From positions 62,001 through 126,000 of the forward strand of contig JAQFWX010000007.1 in the NCBI GenBank assembly GCA_027605045.1: a stretch of 64,000 bases of DNA, read 5' to 3'. The notes under the pieces were generated by a model. That model was not told the origin of the DNA and made no database searches. It saw only the letters and a list, made by a program, of their open reading frames with translations. The translations under genes and the position numbers were made by a program. Shown here one piece after another: positions 47,934 to 61,135 of this stretch (the first letter of the stretch is position 1; the number at the start of each line of letters is the position of its first letter). The stretch comes from Phallus indusiatus. Taxonomy: Eukaryota; Basidiomycota; Agaricomycetes; Phallales; Phallaceae.

Positions 47934-50340
47934 TAGTGCAGCAGCGGGACGGTGGGATCGGGAAAGAACAAGCAAAAGAAGGATCTGTGCGTGTGGGGTA
48001 TTTATACTCTATGCTGGAGGAAAGAGAACAGGTTCGGCCAGGGCTCGTTGCCAAGAAACCCCATTTTCAATCAAATGACCGAAAAGTCCAGATGCCTGGC
48101 TGTATATCACCAGTGTTTCTTTTTTGTTTTTTCTTTAATGATGGTTGTGCTGGACTTTTAAGCGGTGATGCCGGAGTTGGTTGGCCGACGTAACAGGCGC
48201 AATTAATAATCGATTAATCTGTCGTAGTTGCCACAAGTAATCTGCAGGAATTTGGACATTTGACAAGTGTCCGCAGTGAGCTTCTAGTTAACGGCATATG
48301 TCAACTTTACTTTCTCGCTGATAAAAACAAAAATATCATGTGAACGGATGTTATGGTTATGGATGTGTGTGTGCAATCCTTTGATGGCCTCACCAATCAA
48401 GCGCCGTTTGATTCGCCGATTGATGTGATGATATGCGATATGCAAGGGTTTGTGCCACTTTGCGCCGAGGTCTCCACCTTACACGCCTGAACAGAACAGA
48501 CGAGGTCAAAAGGAAGTGGTCCAAATGCCTTAATAATGCACGGCATTACGCACTGGTATACACACTTATATACCACCGTGCCAACTGAAAGGCCTTGAAA
48601 GGCACGTAGAACAATACAAAAAAAAAAGAAGAGAAGTCGCAAATTGTCAAAGAAGCCAGTAGTTCCTCATGTTTTATTAAACCACATGATTTATTTCGGT
48701 CCTATCCTTGAAGTCGACAATTAAATTGAATTCTTTTTGACATCCCCAAATTCGAAAACTGTCCCTAGACTAGAATCCTATGATACTTCATTCCAGTGGC
48801 CGGATCGCAATTCAAAAAGGATTGAATTGGGATGTGTTGACACTGAGCGTTGATTTTCTCATTTGGGGTTTGACAGTTCTACAATAATAGGTACTTAGTA
48901 CTAATCCAGCTTGTCAAAACGCGTCGAGATCCGAAAATTTCGCTTTCAGGTAGAGCCACCTGCACCCACAGATGGGGAACGACACACATCGAAGTCGGTG
49001 AAATCAAATTAGCGAAGCATGTTGTCAAAATACGTTTGAAGGTAATTTACGGCTCAAACCCAAAGATAAACATCGTGATAGATACGTGCAGAATTCCAGA
49101 TACCGTCCGTTACATATACACATATCAATTCAACTCAGAAAAACGAGACGTTTGTTGGTGGTTTTGGATTGAAAAGTGATTCTTTCCTGTGATATTACAT
49201 TTTCGTCCAAAAAAACCGACAACCTCAGACTAAACTCCGAACCGAATGATATTATTCCCTTTCGAGACATCGCCATCCCGAGCACTTGGGCCGTTGAGGT
49301 GGTCTCAAGGTCGTATCACTTACCTAAAAACATACTTGCTCTATAGACCTTGCAGTCGTTGTTGAGCCGCTTCCTGTCAAGCCTGCGCCTGATGACATTT
49401 CAATTTCTTAAGACAATCATTAAGATCAATTAACTCACATGACACTTAAAATTCGAGAAAGACTCCCAGGACATATTGAAGGAAGTGCATGTTTTACCCG
49501 TTTTGTTATGTTCCGGGATACATATATGGATATTGTTTCGTTAGAATTTCGGTTGAAATATCATCGATGCACGGTCAGCCGATGTTTCTCAACCGTAGAT
49601 CCAAAAGCATCAATAGGGTCACGTCTTATCCAAAGTTCAGTGACACGGTTTTTGAACTCGTACATCGTGTTGATCTTTCTTTGACGATTTTTTGTTCTCC
49701 GGATCTGCACATCTGATGAAATCATCTATCCATCTATCTGCGTCTTCAAGATGTGTGATAATCCGATAAACTGCCTTTACTACGTCGTATTACTGAAATG
49801 AATGAAGTAGAATATAAGAGAAGAAATACATCCTACTTTAAGATAACACGAGTGGTTGACTTTAGATCTTGAAAACCACCACGAGGTGCGCCAATCAAAC
49901 AATCCCAGCGACGTCATCTCAAAACGGGCGTGTTCAGAGAAAATATCTGAACAGTATAAATTCGATGTTATTTGCCAGTCTCTCGCTACATTCTTCTTCC
50001 TGTTGTCCTTTCGAAGGCCATACCATGCGCGCGTCGATTCTGTACTACGTATACAGAACTGCTATCTGGCCAACACTAAGTAGTGTAATCCATGCGCCGT
50101 TTCCGTAAACCAGGCTCGTTTTGGGGTTAGCAGATAATATGAAGTGACAGGTGAATATCGAATACTTGGCAATACGGTTATAAGTCTTCTCTCCCCGCGA
50201 CTAATGATCGCTGAAGCAGAAATAAAAAATAACGTGAAGTCGCTTGCCAGCCAGGCTCCGCCTACTAACCAACACCACTTTCGTCACGCTGATGATTGTT
50301 AGCGTGACTGGGAGTTCCCGAAGTTTCCGAGCTCAACAGC
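47934..50340. other. Right part of duplication unit 1, no gene
   Basis: This starts as the bestrophin promoter side and runs to the end of similarity with unit 2. Short frames (for example 49,439-49,684 and 49,856-50,083) have partly conserved counterparts in unit 2 (60.9 kb: YKFDVICQ), but no start, splice or domain support. Confidence 0.4.
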
Positions 50341-50831
50341 GACTCGCCGCTCGCGTTGATGTGTTCCTGCAGCTTCTGATGCTGTTCCATTCCGATTTTT
50401 GAGCATCCATTTTATAGAATTTACTGGGACTTCAACTGTCTACATCAAGACCGCTCAATTTTCTCAGCATTCAAATTTGTTTTTGAAAAGTCACAAATCT
50501 CCATAGGAGACGTTTCCGTATACTCAGGCTAAATAAAACGATGAACGCGGTCCGTAAAGCGATTCCGTTTATTCATGACGCGCCAGCTTATAACTGTTTG
50601 CTTGTTGAAAGTTCAGATGTTGAAGCAAGGACGTCAATTCGTGCGATACTGGTGTAAATGCAAACCGGTAATATGAAAGAACAAACGTCCTTAGGCTCTA
50701 TCTATCATTGGTTCCGTCAATCCGTCTGGGGATAAGTCTGTGTATCTCGCTCGTGTCCATCGTTGAGTTCGGCATAATGATATGGACGCTGTGTTCTAAC
50801 GTCCACGTGTCGTTCGTCCTCGTCTCTCTCC

Positions 50832-50838
50832 TATAAAA
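50832..50838 (+). promoter_or_regulatory. TATA box of the small gene at 50,916
   Basis: TATAAAA, preceded by a C/T-rich stretch and 78 bases before the ATG. This is a good fungal promoter arrangement and supports the small gene as real. Confidence 0.55.
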
Positions 50839-50915
50839 TCGCAACTTGAAGATCTATATTTTCTGCCTCAAATCAAGTTTTACCACCCCAGCTCTTGTAT
50901 AACTCTACAACTCAA

Positions 50916-51656
50916 ATGCCTACATTCCAATTCTCTGGTCCCCACCACGCACTAAGTCAGGAAGAAAATTCCAACCTAGAGCATCATAAGGAAGGCAGGC
51001 GGTTCCCCCTCATGCGTAGCACATCCTTTCACGAGACCTTTACCACCAGAAACATTCGTAGCGTTTCCACTTTATTTAAAAGCAAAGAAAGTTGGACACG
51101 AGTTACGAAGCCAAGCAACAAACACGGTTCTTCATGGATTTCCTACTAACCAGGTCAAATCATCCGCGTACGCGGGGCAGATTTGAAACAGTTTCAGCAA
51201 CTTCTGCGGCGAACACCCGCACATTAGCCGGCAGCCTCTGTGCAGAGCCTCATATAGGCTGATTCTTCGGGCGAGGCAAAGAACCTGAATGTAAGTTATA
51301 TAAAGCGTTCGTCGCTTCTTTCTCGACGCTGAGCTATTTTTTTGTTAGTTTCAGTCTTTCATACTCCCCAAATTAGACTGTCAAAGCCCTCTTGACTGGC
51401 CCGAGTATTTCACGGCGGCTCGCCAAGAGTTTGAAGACGATGTAAGTTCTTCCTTTTTTTCTCTCCCATGAGACGCGTGCTCATTGGTACCAGCTCTGTA
51501 TTGCTGTACCCATCGAAAGTGCCTTAACTACCCAACTCTTAGAAGAAGATAAAACAAATAAAGAAGGGAACCCAGCAGCGAACCCAAAGCTGGAGTACCG
51601 TATCCGAAGGAAGCCTGTCCCCCAGTTTCAGCATTTTTGCTTACTTTGATTTCTGT
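50916..51656 (+). CDS. Small multi-exon gene of unknown function
   Basis: The start ATG at 50916 (MPTFQFSGPHHALSQEENSN) lies 78 bases after a TATAAAA box. The first frame stays open to 51,149, so a splice donor must occur before that; its position is not certain (GTAGCG at about 51,056 is a candidate). Clear later exons: a short one ending at 51,291 before GTAAGT (possibly ADSSGEAKNLN), then SFILPKLDCQSPLDWPEYFT...EFEDD (about 51,356-51,440), then LCIAVPIESALTTQLLEED...QFQHFCLL to a stop near 51,655. The total is about 150-190 residues, hydrophilic, without signal peptide or membrane segment. It is not recognised. It lies between the two duplication units and is not itself duplicated. Confidence 0.55.
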
Positions 51657-52217
51657 GATATATTTACGCTGGCCTCATACTCTAATGAGATTTTTTTGCT
51701 TGTTTCGCTCGGTAATATTCCTACCCACCGGTTTATCCCAAAGTTCCAAAATTCCTTCCCCATACATGAGACATGGTCCACGCCCATATATCACCTGAAT
51801 TAACGTATGACCATTTCGAAATCGCGCACCTGTAAATAAGATGCAACATCATAATATAATCACCCTGATCTGATATGTGTAAGTCAATATGGTATCGCGC
51901 CATCCGATGGACTTGGACGATGAATCGCTGTGTAAAACTTTAACCATGATTTATTGTACGAAGTCGATCTCAGAAAAGAAATAAATGTACTTGTGTGCCA
52001 TTTCAGAAGTTCATTGTCAAAGTATCTGCCTTGGTGCATACGTCACAGTTGTCTTGCACTTCGAATTATGTGGTGAGCCAGGAGAATGAACGACGTTTTC
52101 AGTGATGCTCCTAGGATGGAATATCACTTGTAAGGTTTTACTGAATCCATGATTACGTGCCAATGAGGATCATCAAGGTTCAAGGTTCAACATTCAACAA
52201 CCCGAACTCGCTGAATA

Positions 52218-52432
52218 TTGAGAGTACCCAGAAGGTACCGAGCGAGAAATCACACAAGAAAAATAAAAGATAAGTCGAAAATGTATAATAGTAACTAAAG
52301 GACATATATATATAATGGGACAAAGAAATGGACATAAGGTGATTAAAGAAATATCCGAAGATAAAGATAGAGGGACCAAGACAGCGTGACTACGCGTGTA
52401 AGGAGCGTAGCTCCCTTAAAATATATACCACC
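52218..52432. other. Insertion specific to duplication unit 2
   Basis: Unit 1 reads ACTCGCTAAATAGATACTA directly into CACCTTGTT-like sequence, while unit 2 has about 215 additional bases here, including an (AT)n run at 52,304-52,314. I find no clear terminal inverted repeats or target-site duplication, so it could equally be a deletion in unit 1. Confidence 0.4.
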
Positions 52433-52999
52433 CACCTTGTTCCTCTGGACTGTGTTCTAGCTGTACCATCGCAGCAACGGATTAGGAGTCGGGCAACGTA
52501 CTTATGCATCTATCAAATTGCTCGTTAGTGTTCGAAGAGGCAAAAGAATAGTATCACAACAGACTACTTTCTTACCCGACTTGCTAAGTTTGGGATCCGT
52601 ACACGTCCGCAGACATACATAAATTTTTAATAATTACGGTGCCCGCAGGATGAGGGTGTTGCAAACACTGGGCTCGTTACAAATTCGGTGATAAACTTTG
52701 AAATAAGTTCTGGTGTGAAAAGTATTTCATCCAAATTGATGACGGTAGATATGCGGACTAAGGCTGGGCGGAACTAACTCTACCATACTAGTTGTTCAAA
52801 TCAGCTGAGTAGATGCGCCGCCTGCTGATGAAACATTGTTGGGGGGAGAGCGCAAGTGACCGTGCCATTACCACTAATGGAACTATAAATCGAGCTCTGG
52901 ACGTCGACTACTTTTGTACCACGTCAGTACTAGCCTCATCTAATACTGAAATAGTCCTAAATTGGCGGTTCGGAGCAGTACCATTAGATCCCAGTGAAA

Positions 53000-55030
53000 C
53001 CATTTCTCGCTAGTTGCGACGCGCTAGGTCTAGTGTAGGCGTAAGCGGAGATTAGGTCTGGGTTGGTGGCCGCCGGTAAATGCCTGAGCGAACAGGATCC
53101 GCTTCCGACAATACCCACACCACTGCGGTGCAAGGTCCGGATTGAGCGCCGATTAAAGAGGGTCGGTTGACAATATAAGGTCCTACTATTGAGCCGAAGA
53201 CTGGATGAAAGACAGAGAAAGATCAACGTCTCGTACCTCAGAATTTAGATGAATCAACATACCACCTCCCATCATGAAAGATAAACCGTATCCTTTCTTG
53301 ATAAGTTCGTCATGACCCTCCTCTCAGCCACTAATCAAACTCAGGGTCACAAGAACCTGTGCACGATATCCATCTTGGTCCATCCAGTACGAAGGTAGGT
53401 TCGAGAATTGGTCAAGGTCAGGCGGTTTGACAGATGGATCCGACATAAAGAGAGGATAAGTCCAATGTTACAACTGAAAAGGAACAAATAGTGCCAAAAG
53501 TTTCCCAGTCGCAGCGTCATCTTGTTTGCACTAAAGCATGATATGTAGTGGACTTAACACCGCCCATAGCTGAGAAAAGGACGCGCCCGGAGATAGTGCA
53601 GCGTGCCATCGTTTGAGTATTCCAATAGTAAGGGGGGGCTGAAAACAGGAGTGTAAGTTTAAACGTATAAAGCAGCTCAGCAAATCATACCACTAGTTTC
53701 CTAACACCACCCTTTTACACCAGCCCTAGCCAGCCCTAGGGCTACTTGCGCCTTCTTCTGATGCAGCTTCTACGCGAATGTGCCTTACTTGTTGAGCCCG
53801 CCAGGTATTGTAAGTGGTAATGTCGGCCTTGTCGGACGAAGGTAACCGCATATCGCTGCATTAGTTCCATTAGCTCAGTGTCATGGTTTGACAAAGACAG
53901 TTTGTTATGGCTTGAATATCGAAGTAGATGGGCTTAAGATGACAATGCTAGCTGCAAAGGCATTCGGTATTCTTGATGACAGCTATTGACCTGGAGACGA
54001 CGATAATGGAAGGAGGGATATTCAAAGAAAGTAGTGACCAAGATCCGAGGATGTGCTAGGGACACTGCACGCCTTGTACTATGTTCCTTGCCTTGGAGTA
54101 ACGAGCTGTAACGGCGATAGTACAAAGACTTGTTCTGTTTCTTATGCATTGAACGTTATCAGGTTGAGTTAATAGCCAAATATCCGTGGACATACCGGAT
54201 CACAATCAAGTGCCAAAACATCTAGCTATTCCTCTCCCAATCTCCTGGGTCTCCGAACTCTACCCCCACTTGGTCTCAACGCTAACCCTCTACACATCGT
54301 ATTGGTAAAAAGACTTGCACCAGACTAACGAACGAGCCGCGCACACCATTATTTTCTCTTTTCGCATAGTTCAGGATGAGAACTTCGCATTGTGCATAAA
54401 GAAAAGAAGTGTTTGAGAGACCAGGAGGTGCCCAAAAGACTGTGAAGGGAGCCGGAACGTTGGCGGGTGTGAAAAGGAAAGGACGGTCAGGATGCATGCG
54501 TTGGTCCTTTATGGTCGGGTTTGGTATAGTAGAAGGGTGATTGTAAGACAGTCTCCTGACGAAGATGCTAAGCTAAAAACGTGAATAAGAAAAGGCACGA
54601 TCATTAGTAGGGACATTACCCCAGGTCACCATGGTGCACAGAGTTCATGACAATGGATAACGATTTCGAAAAGCTGTGGAAATGCAAGGATATTCAGCTT
54701 GGATGATGAAGAAAAGATATGATTTTGAAGAAATACCGAGTTGCCTAGAGGGTTTGTTTCGCCCGCGTTGCGGTCAGTCAATGTCAATGAACATCCTTCG
54801 GCAAATAAAGTGAACCGCAATCAATCTATGACACAGAACTTAAACAAAGCGGTCAAACGTTGAGAGGAATAAATAATATACACACAAAGGTATTGTGATC
54901 CAATCAGCCAGTTTTCTTCTTTCGAAATCCCGCCTGCATAGGGTTCACCAAGCCGACCAAACATGTAACAGTAGCTTTCATAATTCGCCGATCAAATATC
55001 AGTGTAACCTGAAATTTTACAGAATTTGAG
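53000..55030 (-). pseudogene. Decayed, unrecognised gene in duplication unit 2
   Basis: Counterpart of the decayed minus-strand gene at 39.69-41.76 kb. Segments such as RGSFVSLVQVFLPIRCVEG (54.3 kb) match in phase, but other parts carry different stops and frame changes. No domain was recognised. Confidence 0.25.
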
Positions 55031-56048
55031 TTCTGGATGTTCATTTGATACAAATGCTGAGGTTACCGTTGTACTGACCCATGTCAATAAGATGACGTGT
55101 CCCAGGTTGCCGAGTTGACCTTGCCCAAACACATCGTAACTTGTCGCAATAGGGTTTATAATAACTATTCGAAGTGCTCAACGCCGACCCATCTGTTTGT
55201 TGGACCGATCATTGTCATTGTTATGACCTGACTGGGAGTTGACATGGAGAACGCTATTGTTTGAACGCCGAGGAAGAACTTCGGAATAACCACGCTTCAG
55301 TAAGCGAACAGGATACCATTGATTCCGGAAGAAACAAGCAAACAGTAGAAAAATATGTCAGACTACAGTGAGAGTTTGGGGAGACTTGACGGAGACTCGA
55401 AGTTGACTTCAAATCAAAAAGCGATTCCTTGGCGTTACGTCAACAACTTACATAAATCAAGAGAAGATATCAAACGGGTAAATCCGAACACGTAACATTT
55501 CTTCGTGAACACTTGCTCCCTATATATGTATAGACGTCGAAAAAATAAAATAATGTCAGAACCTGATGTCACATCTTCTGAAGCCACCGTTGTCTACGTG
55601 TTGAAAATAACTAGTAATTGTGAGCGCTCTCTATTATTCAAGGACCCCGATCCGGAGCTGCTTTCGCCGTCGAGATCTTAGGAAGGCCTTGCGCGTTAGA
55701 AGCCTGGAATAGGAACCGCTTACACGTTCAGTGAGTAGTTTAGTGGTTTTACTAGTAGTTTGGATTCTGATCAATGTATCATTATAGTGCGCGCCCGTTT
55801 GAATCCGTTTGAATTCAGGATATCCAATAGTAGATGGAGCGGTCGTGGCTTTTTGTCCGTTAGTACGGAAAACGTGGGAATGGTTCCAAAACAAAAATTT
55901 TGACGCTCTTTTAAGTATCCGTGGAGAAGTTGTCTTAGGTGCATACCTGCCCAAATGAACATTTCCATTAACACATTTTACGTTGGGGCGTTAATATTTA
56001 ATCGTGAGCTTAAAATTCGCGCTTTCATTTCATAATTGAAAAAAATCT

Positions 56049-56468
56049 ACGGTCCCAGCGATCAATACGTTTTTGACTTGGAGCACGACAACTTACACGG
56101 CTGTGACGATATTAATAATCTATGCCCTCTTCAGCTGGTTCGGAAAACGATAGATTTAGGTCGAGATCTTTCAAATATTATAGCAGTTAATTTCTTTTGC
56201 TTTCTCCCCCCAGCTCGGCTACGTTTGGCCTTAAGCTTAAACTCCCGCCAGGTCCTCCGCGACGGTTTTTCATTGGCAATCTTTTAGACTTGCCGCGGGA
56301 AGAGTGGTTAACTTATCATCGTTGGGCAAAGGAATACGGTATTCAGTTTAGTTGACAATGCTCATTGTTTCACCCTTCTGTCTCAGATGATCGAAACCTT
56401 TCGGATGCCAGTACCGGATTGTCCAAGGTCGCTAAGCTTTTCGGATAGAGTCACGAGGTTAAATTTTT
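56049..56468 (+). pseudogene. Truncated cytochrome P450 pseudogene (unit 2 copy)
   Basis: Only the two N-terminal exons and part of the last exon of the P450 at 42,939 remain. Three lesions are visible. The ATG is replaced (about 56,049 reads ACGGTCCCAGCG where unit 1 has ATGCCAGTG). The exon 1 donor GTAGGT is ATAGAT (56,150). The sequence jumps from the start of intron 2 (GGTATTCAGTTTAG, about 56,350) straight to the last intron of unit 1 (TTGACAATGCTCATTG, unit 1 about 45,117). This removes the helix C, I-helix, ExxR and haem-Cys exons. Exon 2 is still open, with one 6-base gain and one 3-base loss relative to unit 1. It cannot encode a working P450. Confidence 0.88.
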
Positions 56469-56824
56469 TTGCCAAAGATCTTATTGATTCAAATGCATTA
56501 GGGTGTTTTTGATAATCATATGACAGTCTTTCCTTTCTATATAATTTCATATATTTCTGAGTTGTCGTGATTAGCACTATCCTCCTTCCTAAGATCTGAA
56601 CTGATGACGTTAGTCTGAATACACGCCACTGCACAGACCAGATAATCGTATACCTTGAACGGCCTACTGCAAATGAACTCATCGAAATCCTTCTTATCAG
56701 TTGTATATACAAACGCGATGGTGAATAACTTGGATTTGTGGCTAATGACAAAATGACAAAATACATAGTAGGACCAAAAGAAAGAAAATTCTTATCAATA
56801 ACATATTGAAAACCACCTTGAGCC

Positions 56825-59119
56825 CTATGATTTCCGATGATGGCGATGTCTCTTAGTCGTAACCTCATGCACGAATTTCCAATTTTTGACCAGTGTTCTT
56901 TTGATTGGATCAACACCTTTAGTGCTATCACTACCATCCTTTGAATCCCATGTATGATACTCGTGTGTTACGTCCTCTAAAATTTCACGTGCAGTTCGCT
57001 CATCGCTTGGTGCAAAAGGTTTGTTCAAGTCTGTGAAGATGTAGGAGTGGGTACCTGGCGATGGGTGCTGAAGAGCAGACCGTGGTTTCAGTTTGATGAA
57101 TGGAAATGGAAGCATCTGGGACTTACGGCTGTAACTTCGTGTAGTTCGCGTTGGATTGCGAGGCAGAATTTGTCCAGGTCTGAAAGTGGGGCAATAAGCA
57201 TATCGTGCAGGTTAAAAAGATGAATGCGTTGTTAGCACGTACCTAAATCGTTTTCGTCGTAGTTGAAGGGATTTTCGCTGTGAAGAAAGATAGAAGGAGG
57301 TTGAAGTTTGAATCGGACACTATCAATATAGGAGCGTACATTTCTTGACCTATTTCAAGGAATCCAAGGTAAAGGAACGAGGCGAAGCATGTTCCACTAG
57401 AAAGATAAACGTTCAAAAGAGTAAGGAAGGAAGGAGAATATGACTGTACTTACGGTATCGCCCACCAATTCAGGGTTGATACAATTTGGAACTACCATAT
57501 GTGAGCGAAAGTCGAGGTGATACGCTACTAAGGGTCCAGGTTCAAACGTACGGGTAGAAAAGCGAGATAAAGCCATAGGGACATTCTTAAATGTGCCTAA
57601 TAACATTATCAATTCCATGCCGTAATTCGCAAATGCCACACACGCACCTGGTAAGCGAACGGAATAGGCGTGGTCTGAACTCGCTCCAAGTTGTTCACCG
57701 CATCTTGCAGAGACATCAAGTTAATAGTAAAACCCATGGCAGTCGCAGGGTGAAAGGGAATAGACGAATTAAGCAAAAACTGGAAATAGGATTGCAGGTA
57801 GAGCGTGATTTGGAGTGGAATATTGGACGTGACAGGATGAGGAGTCCTTTTACGGCCTGTTACAGTTCGAGCACCCAGTTCTGCGTCAATTTGGGCATTC
57901 GCCGCGACATTGGTGGCTCGATTCGGGGAAAGGTACCGCTTGTAGATCCATTTTGGAACAAAAATGAAGGGTTTAAATATCAAAAGGATAGGAAGGTGGT
58001 CGTATATTGTCTGATGGGGTGGGTTTTGTGCCGGTTTCAGGGGAACATCGCATACAACATGTGGAAGGGCCTTTTCGGGGTCAAATTCGTAGTGGGGTTG
58101 TTTGTTGTGCGAATGGCGTCTTTGGTGGTTGTGGAATAAAGTAGATGTTGGAGTAGACCGTGCGGACTCTGCTAGCTTTTCGTGGTCTGTCCACATTGGG
58201 AGAATGTCATGCTCGGTGAGCAACTGTGAGAGGTCGTTGGTCCCGGGAGACTCGGAGATGCTGTGATGACGTGGAAGGAAAGCAATTAGAGGGTAGAGGT
58301 CTTGATAGTATATCCCGTCCTCACCGCGGAGGGCGTGCTACATATATTGTGTGAGATTGGATTTGAATGTATATAGTGAACTTACTTTGACTGATACAGC
58401 GAAGGCCTGAACCTGGAATACAATCAAAGTGATAAATACATGTATATGCATGGGTTTAACTGAATCTACGTGCCAAATTGATCATACTGCGCTTCTCGAT
58501 AATAGCCTTCAAACGATCCAGTTTAGCCTTATCAATATCAATGTCTGCGTCGTTGGTCTTTTTGGTTCTTTCGACTGGGACGTGGATCCAGATCTAAGTC
58601 AATGATAAATTAGTATAGAGGGTAATACCAACTAGTGCGAAAGGAGCATACTAATTGTGCCAAATTCCTAGACGCAATGGCGATGTTTGTCCACAGCCTG
58701 CGTCCGTCCTGATACCGTTCGTACGCTGATGAAGTCCGGAAGCTGATCTGAAATGCACACACGTGAATGAATAATGAGGCCGCATAGAGAATCAACTTAC
58801 TACAAAACCCAAGACGGTACCCAACACTGTAATGAGTGAATTGGATATGCCCAGCTTATGTTGTGTAAGCTGGGTTACGCTCGCAACCACTAAATGATGA
58901 TATCAGCCCACTTCTTTCCTGGGAGTTATCAATGAAACGCATACCGGTTGCTAGTAGTGTGAAGAACAACGTCTCTGGCCAGATGTCTGAGGACGCAAAA
59001 CGGTTATCATCCAGCCAGCCTGTGAATTAAAACGAGGCTCAGACTCCCATACCATTGATAACAGTAGCATTGAACTTCTTCAACGACCATCTGTGTACGA
59101 AGGGACTAGCGACAACCAT
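56825..59119 (-). CDS. Bestrophin-family anion channel protein, copy 2
   Basis: Sister of the gene at 45,644 with the same exon pattern. The start at 59119 gives MVVASPFVHRWSLKKFNATV. The signature FRTSSAYERYQDGRRLW and SRNLAQL are at about 58.73-58.66 kb. The cytosolic part (KALPHVVCDVPL, IDAELGARTVTG) and the LRMSLWLYLAFLP, FQIVSTLNWW and FASFLLLGFLEIGQE segments follow through equivalent splice sites. The end is TTKRHRHHRKS with the stop at 56825. No stop or frameshift was found in the joined exons, so it looks functional although the P450 next to it is dead. The His run in the cytosolic loop of copy 1 is reduced here to a short HNKQPHYE stretch. Either copy could be the ancestral one. Confidence 0.84.
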
Positions 59120-61135
59120 TAGTGCAGCAGCGGGACGGTGGGATCGGGACAGAACAAGCAAAGGAAGGATACGTGCGTCTGGGGGTATTTTATACTCTAT
59201 GTTAATGGGAAGAGAACGGGGCTCGCCGCCAAGAACCCTTATTTTCATTCAAAAGACCGACAGAATCCAGATGTCTGGCTGCCTAACGCCAATGTCCCTT
59301 TTTCTTTTGTGACAGTTTGGACTCTGAAGCGGTGACGCCAAAGTTGATTTAAATTGGCCGTAACGGGAGTGAGTTATAATCAATAGTCTGTCATATAATT
59401 GCCACAAGTAATACAACGAAGACTGCAGAAATTCGAACCTTTGACAAGTGTTTGCATTGAGCTTCTCATTAACGGCATATGTCAACTTTGCTTTCATAGC
59501 AGACAAAACCACATCATGTGACTCGGAATGGGTTGTCCTGGTTATCAATGTGTGTTTGTGGCATTGTGTGCACAATCCCTCGATTTAATCTGCTGATCGA
59601 TATGCGATATGCAAGAGTTTGTTCCACATATAATCTTTGCACCGAGCAGATTCAACCCTGAGTTGAAAGTAGATGAATAAAAGGACATGGGGGTTACACG
59701 ACACGCCACACTCAATTCACCTTCCGCCAACTGAAAGGCTACAGGAACGTGGAACAATACAAAAAAGAAGAGAAGTCGCAAGTATCAAAAAAGCTAGAAG
59801 TAAGTTCGCGTATTTTATAGATCACATGATGTATTTCGGGATCTACCCTTGAAACCAATATATACAGCGAATTCCTCCCGACTTCTCCAACTTCGCAATT
59901 CGTGTAGAATCCCGTAGTATTCATTCTCCACTGCCAGATCGGAATTGAACAAGGCGTTGAATTGGAATGTAGTGATAGCGCGTTGATTCTATCTTCTCAA
60001 TTGATTTTGACAGTTTTCCTACCACGATAGGCAAATAATCCAGCTTGTCAAATCACATCAAGTTCCGAAAATTTGCTTATGGGTCACAGTAGAGCCACTT
60101 GGACTATAGATGGGGAACAACACACATCCGAGTCAAGAAAATCAAATCAGCGAGGCAAATTCTCAGGAAGATGTCATTTGTATCAACGTACGTTTAAAGA
60201 TAATTTACACCATAAACCTAAAGGTAAAAATCACGATAAGCAAATGTGACATGATTCTGGATACAGTCCGTTACACGTTGTCATTCTCGACCGGTACACA
60301 GAAGGACAACGAGAAGCTTGTTAGCAGTTTTAGATTTTCTATCTTCCGGTTTCATTGAAAATCTGATTCTTTCTCGTGACATCATAGCTTCGTTCACAAA
60401 CATCGGACGAAATGACAGCCTGAGACTAAACTCCGAGGCCAAAGTCTCCCAACTGAACTTGAATGATATTAATATTCCTCTATGCGTTGAAGGCTATTGA
60501 TATGTATAACGTTATATATACGATACATCGCCACCTCGAGCACTGTTGGTGAGAAAAAGGTTCGATAGGCAATTATATATATAAGGGTTTCTGAGCAGGT
60601 CCGCGTCACCCGTAATGATGACGGTTTTGATTATATCCTAAAGGATATATTTTTATGATATTTAAAACCTTTTATTTAAATACATACTTTATCTTTTGCA
60701 GTCTTTTTGAGCCGTTTCCTACCATGCCAGTGCGTGATACACTTTAAGAAGTTAATTTCCGCACAATTCAATTGTGAGGAAGAAATATTATATATATATA
60801 TGTGCGTCTCTTGCCGTTTCGTTCAAAAGACCAATAACACCTTGACACGGTCGATCGATGTAACTAGGCCATCAGTAATCCGGGTGAGGTTCTCCAGCCT
60901 TCTTAGTCGTTCTCAGAGTCTCCAGAAGAACGGTGCAGGAAAGATATTAAAACGGTATAAATTCGATGTTATTTGCCAGCCTGTAGCCATCATCTCCGAC
61001 CAGACAGTGCCAGTTATCGTTCTGGAGGTCATGCTGTCTTTCCGTAAATTACGTAGAATCGCTATCTAACCAACACTGAGCAGCGTGTAAAACAACTAGA
61101 GTAATATAATGTATATTACGACGAGACGGAATGCA
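59120..61135. other. Right part of duplication unit 2, no gene
   Basis: Matches 47,934-50,110 of unit 1 piecewise. AT-rich words and short frames only; no gene supported. Confidence 0.4.

Larger units (their letters stand above)
38710..50340. repeat. Tandem segmental duplication, unit 1
   Basis: Unit 1 of a diverged direct duplication; unit 2 is 51,970-61,495. Matching landmarks occur in the same order: AAGTTCATTG...CCTTGGTGCA at 38.78 and 52.01 kb, CTGGGTTGGTG at 39.63 and 53.06 kb, and GGTCCTCCGCGACGGTTT at 43.13 and 56.24 kb. The bestrophin gene follows at 45.6-47.9 and 56.8-59.1 kb, and GTATAAATTCGATGTTATTT at 49.95 and 60.95 kb. Unit 1 carries the complete P450 and a bestrophin gene. 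The outer limits are where I stop seeing similarity and may be off by a few hundred bases. Confidence 0.85.
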
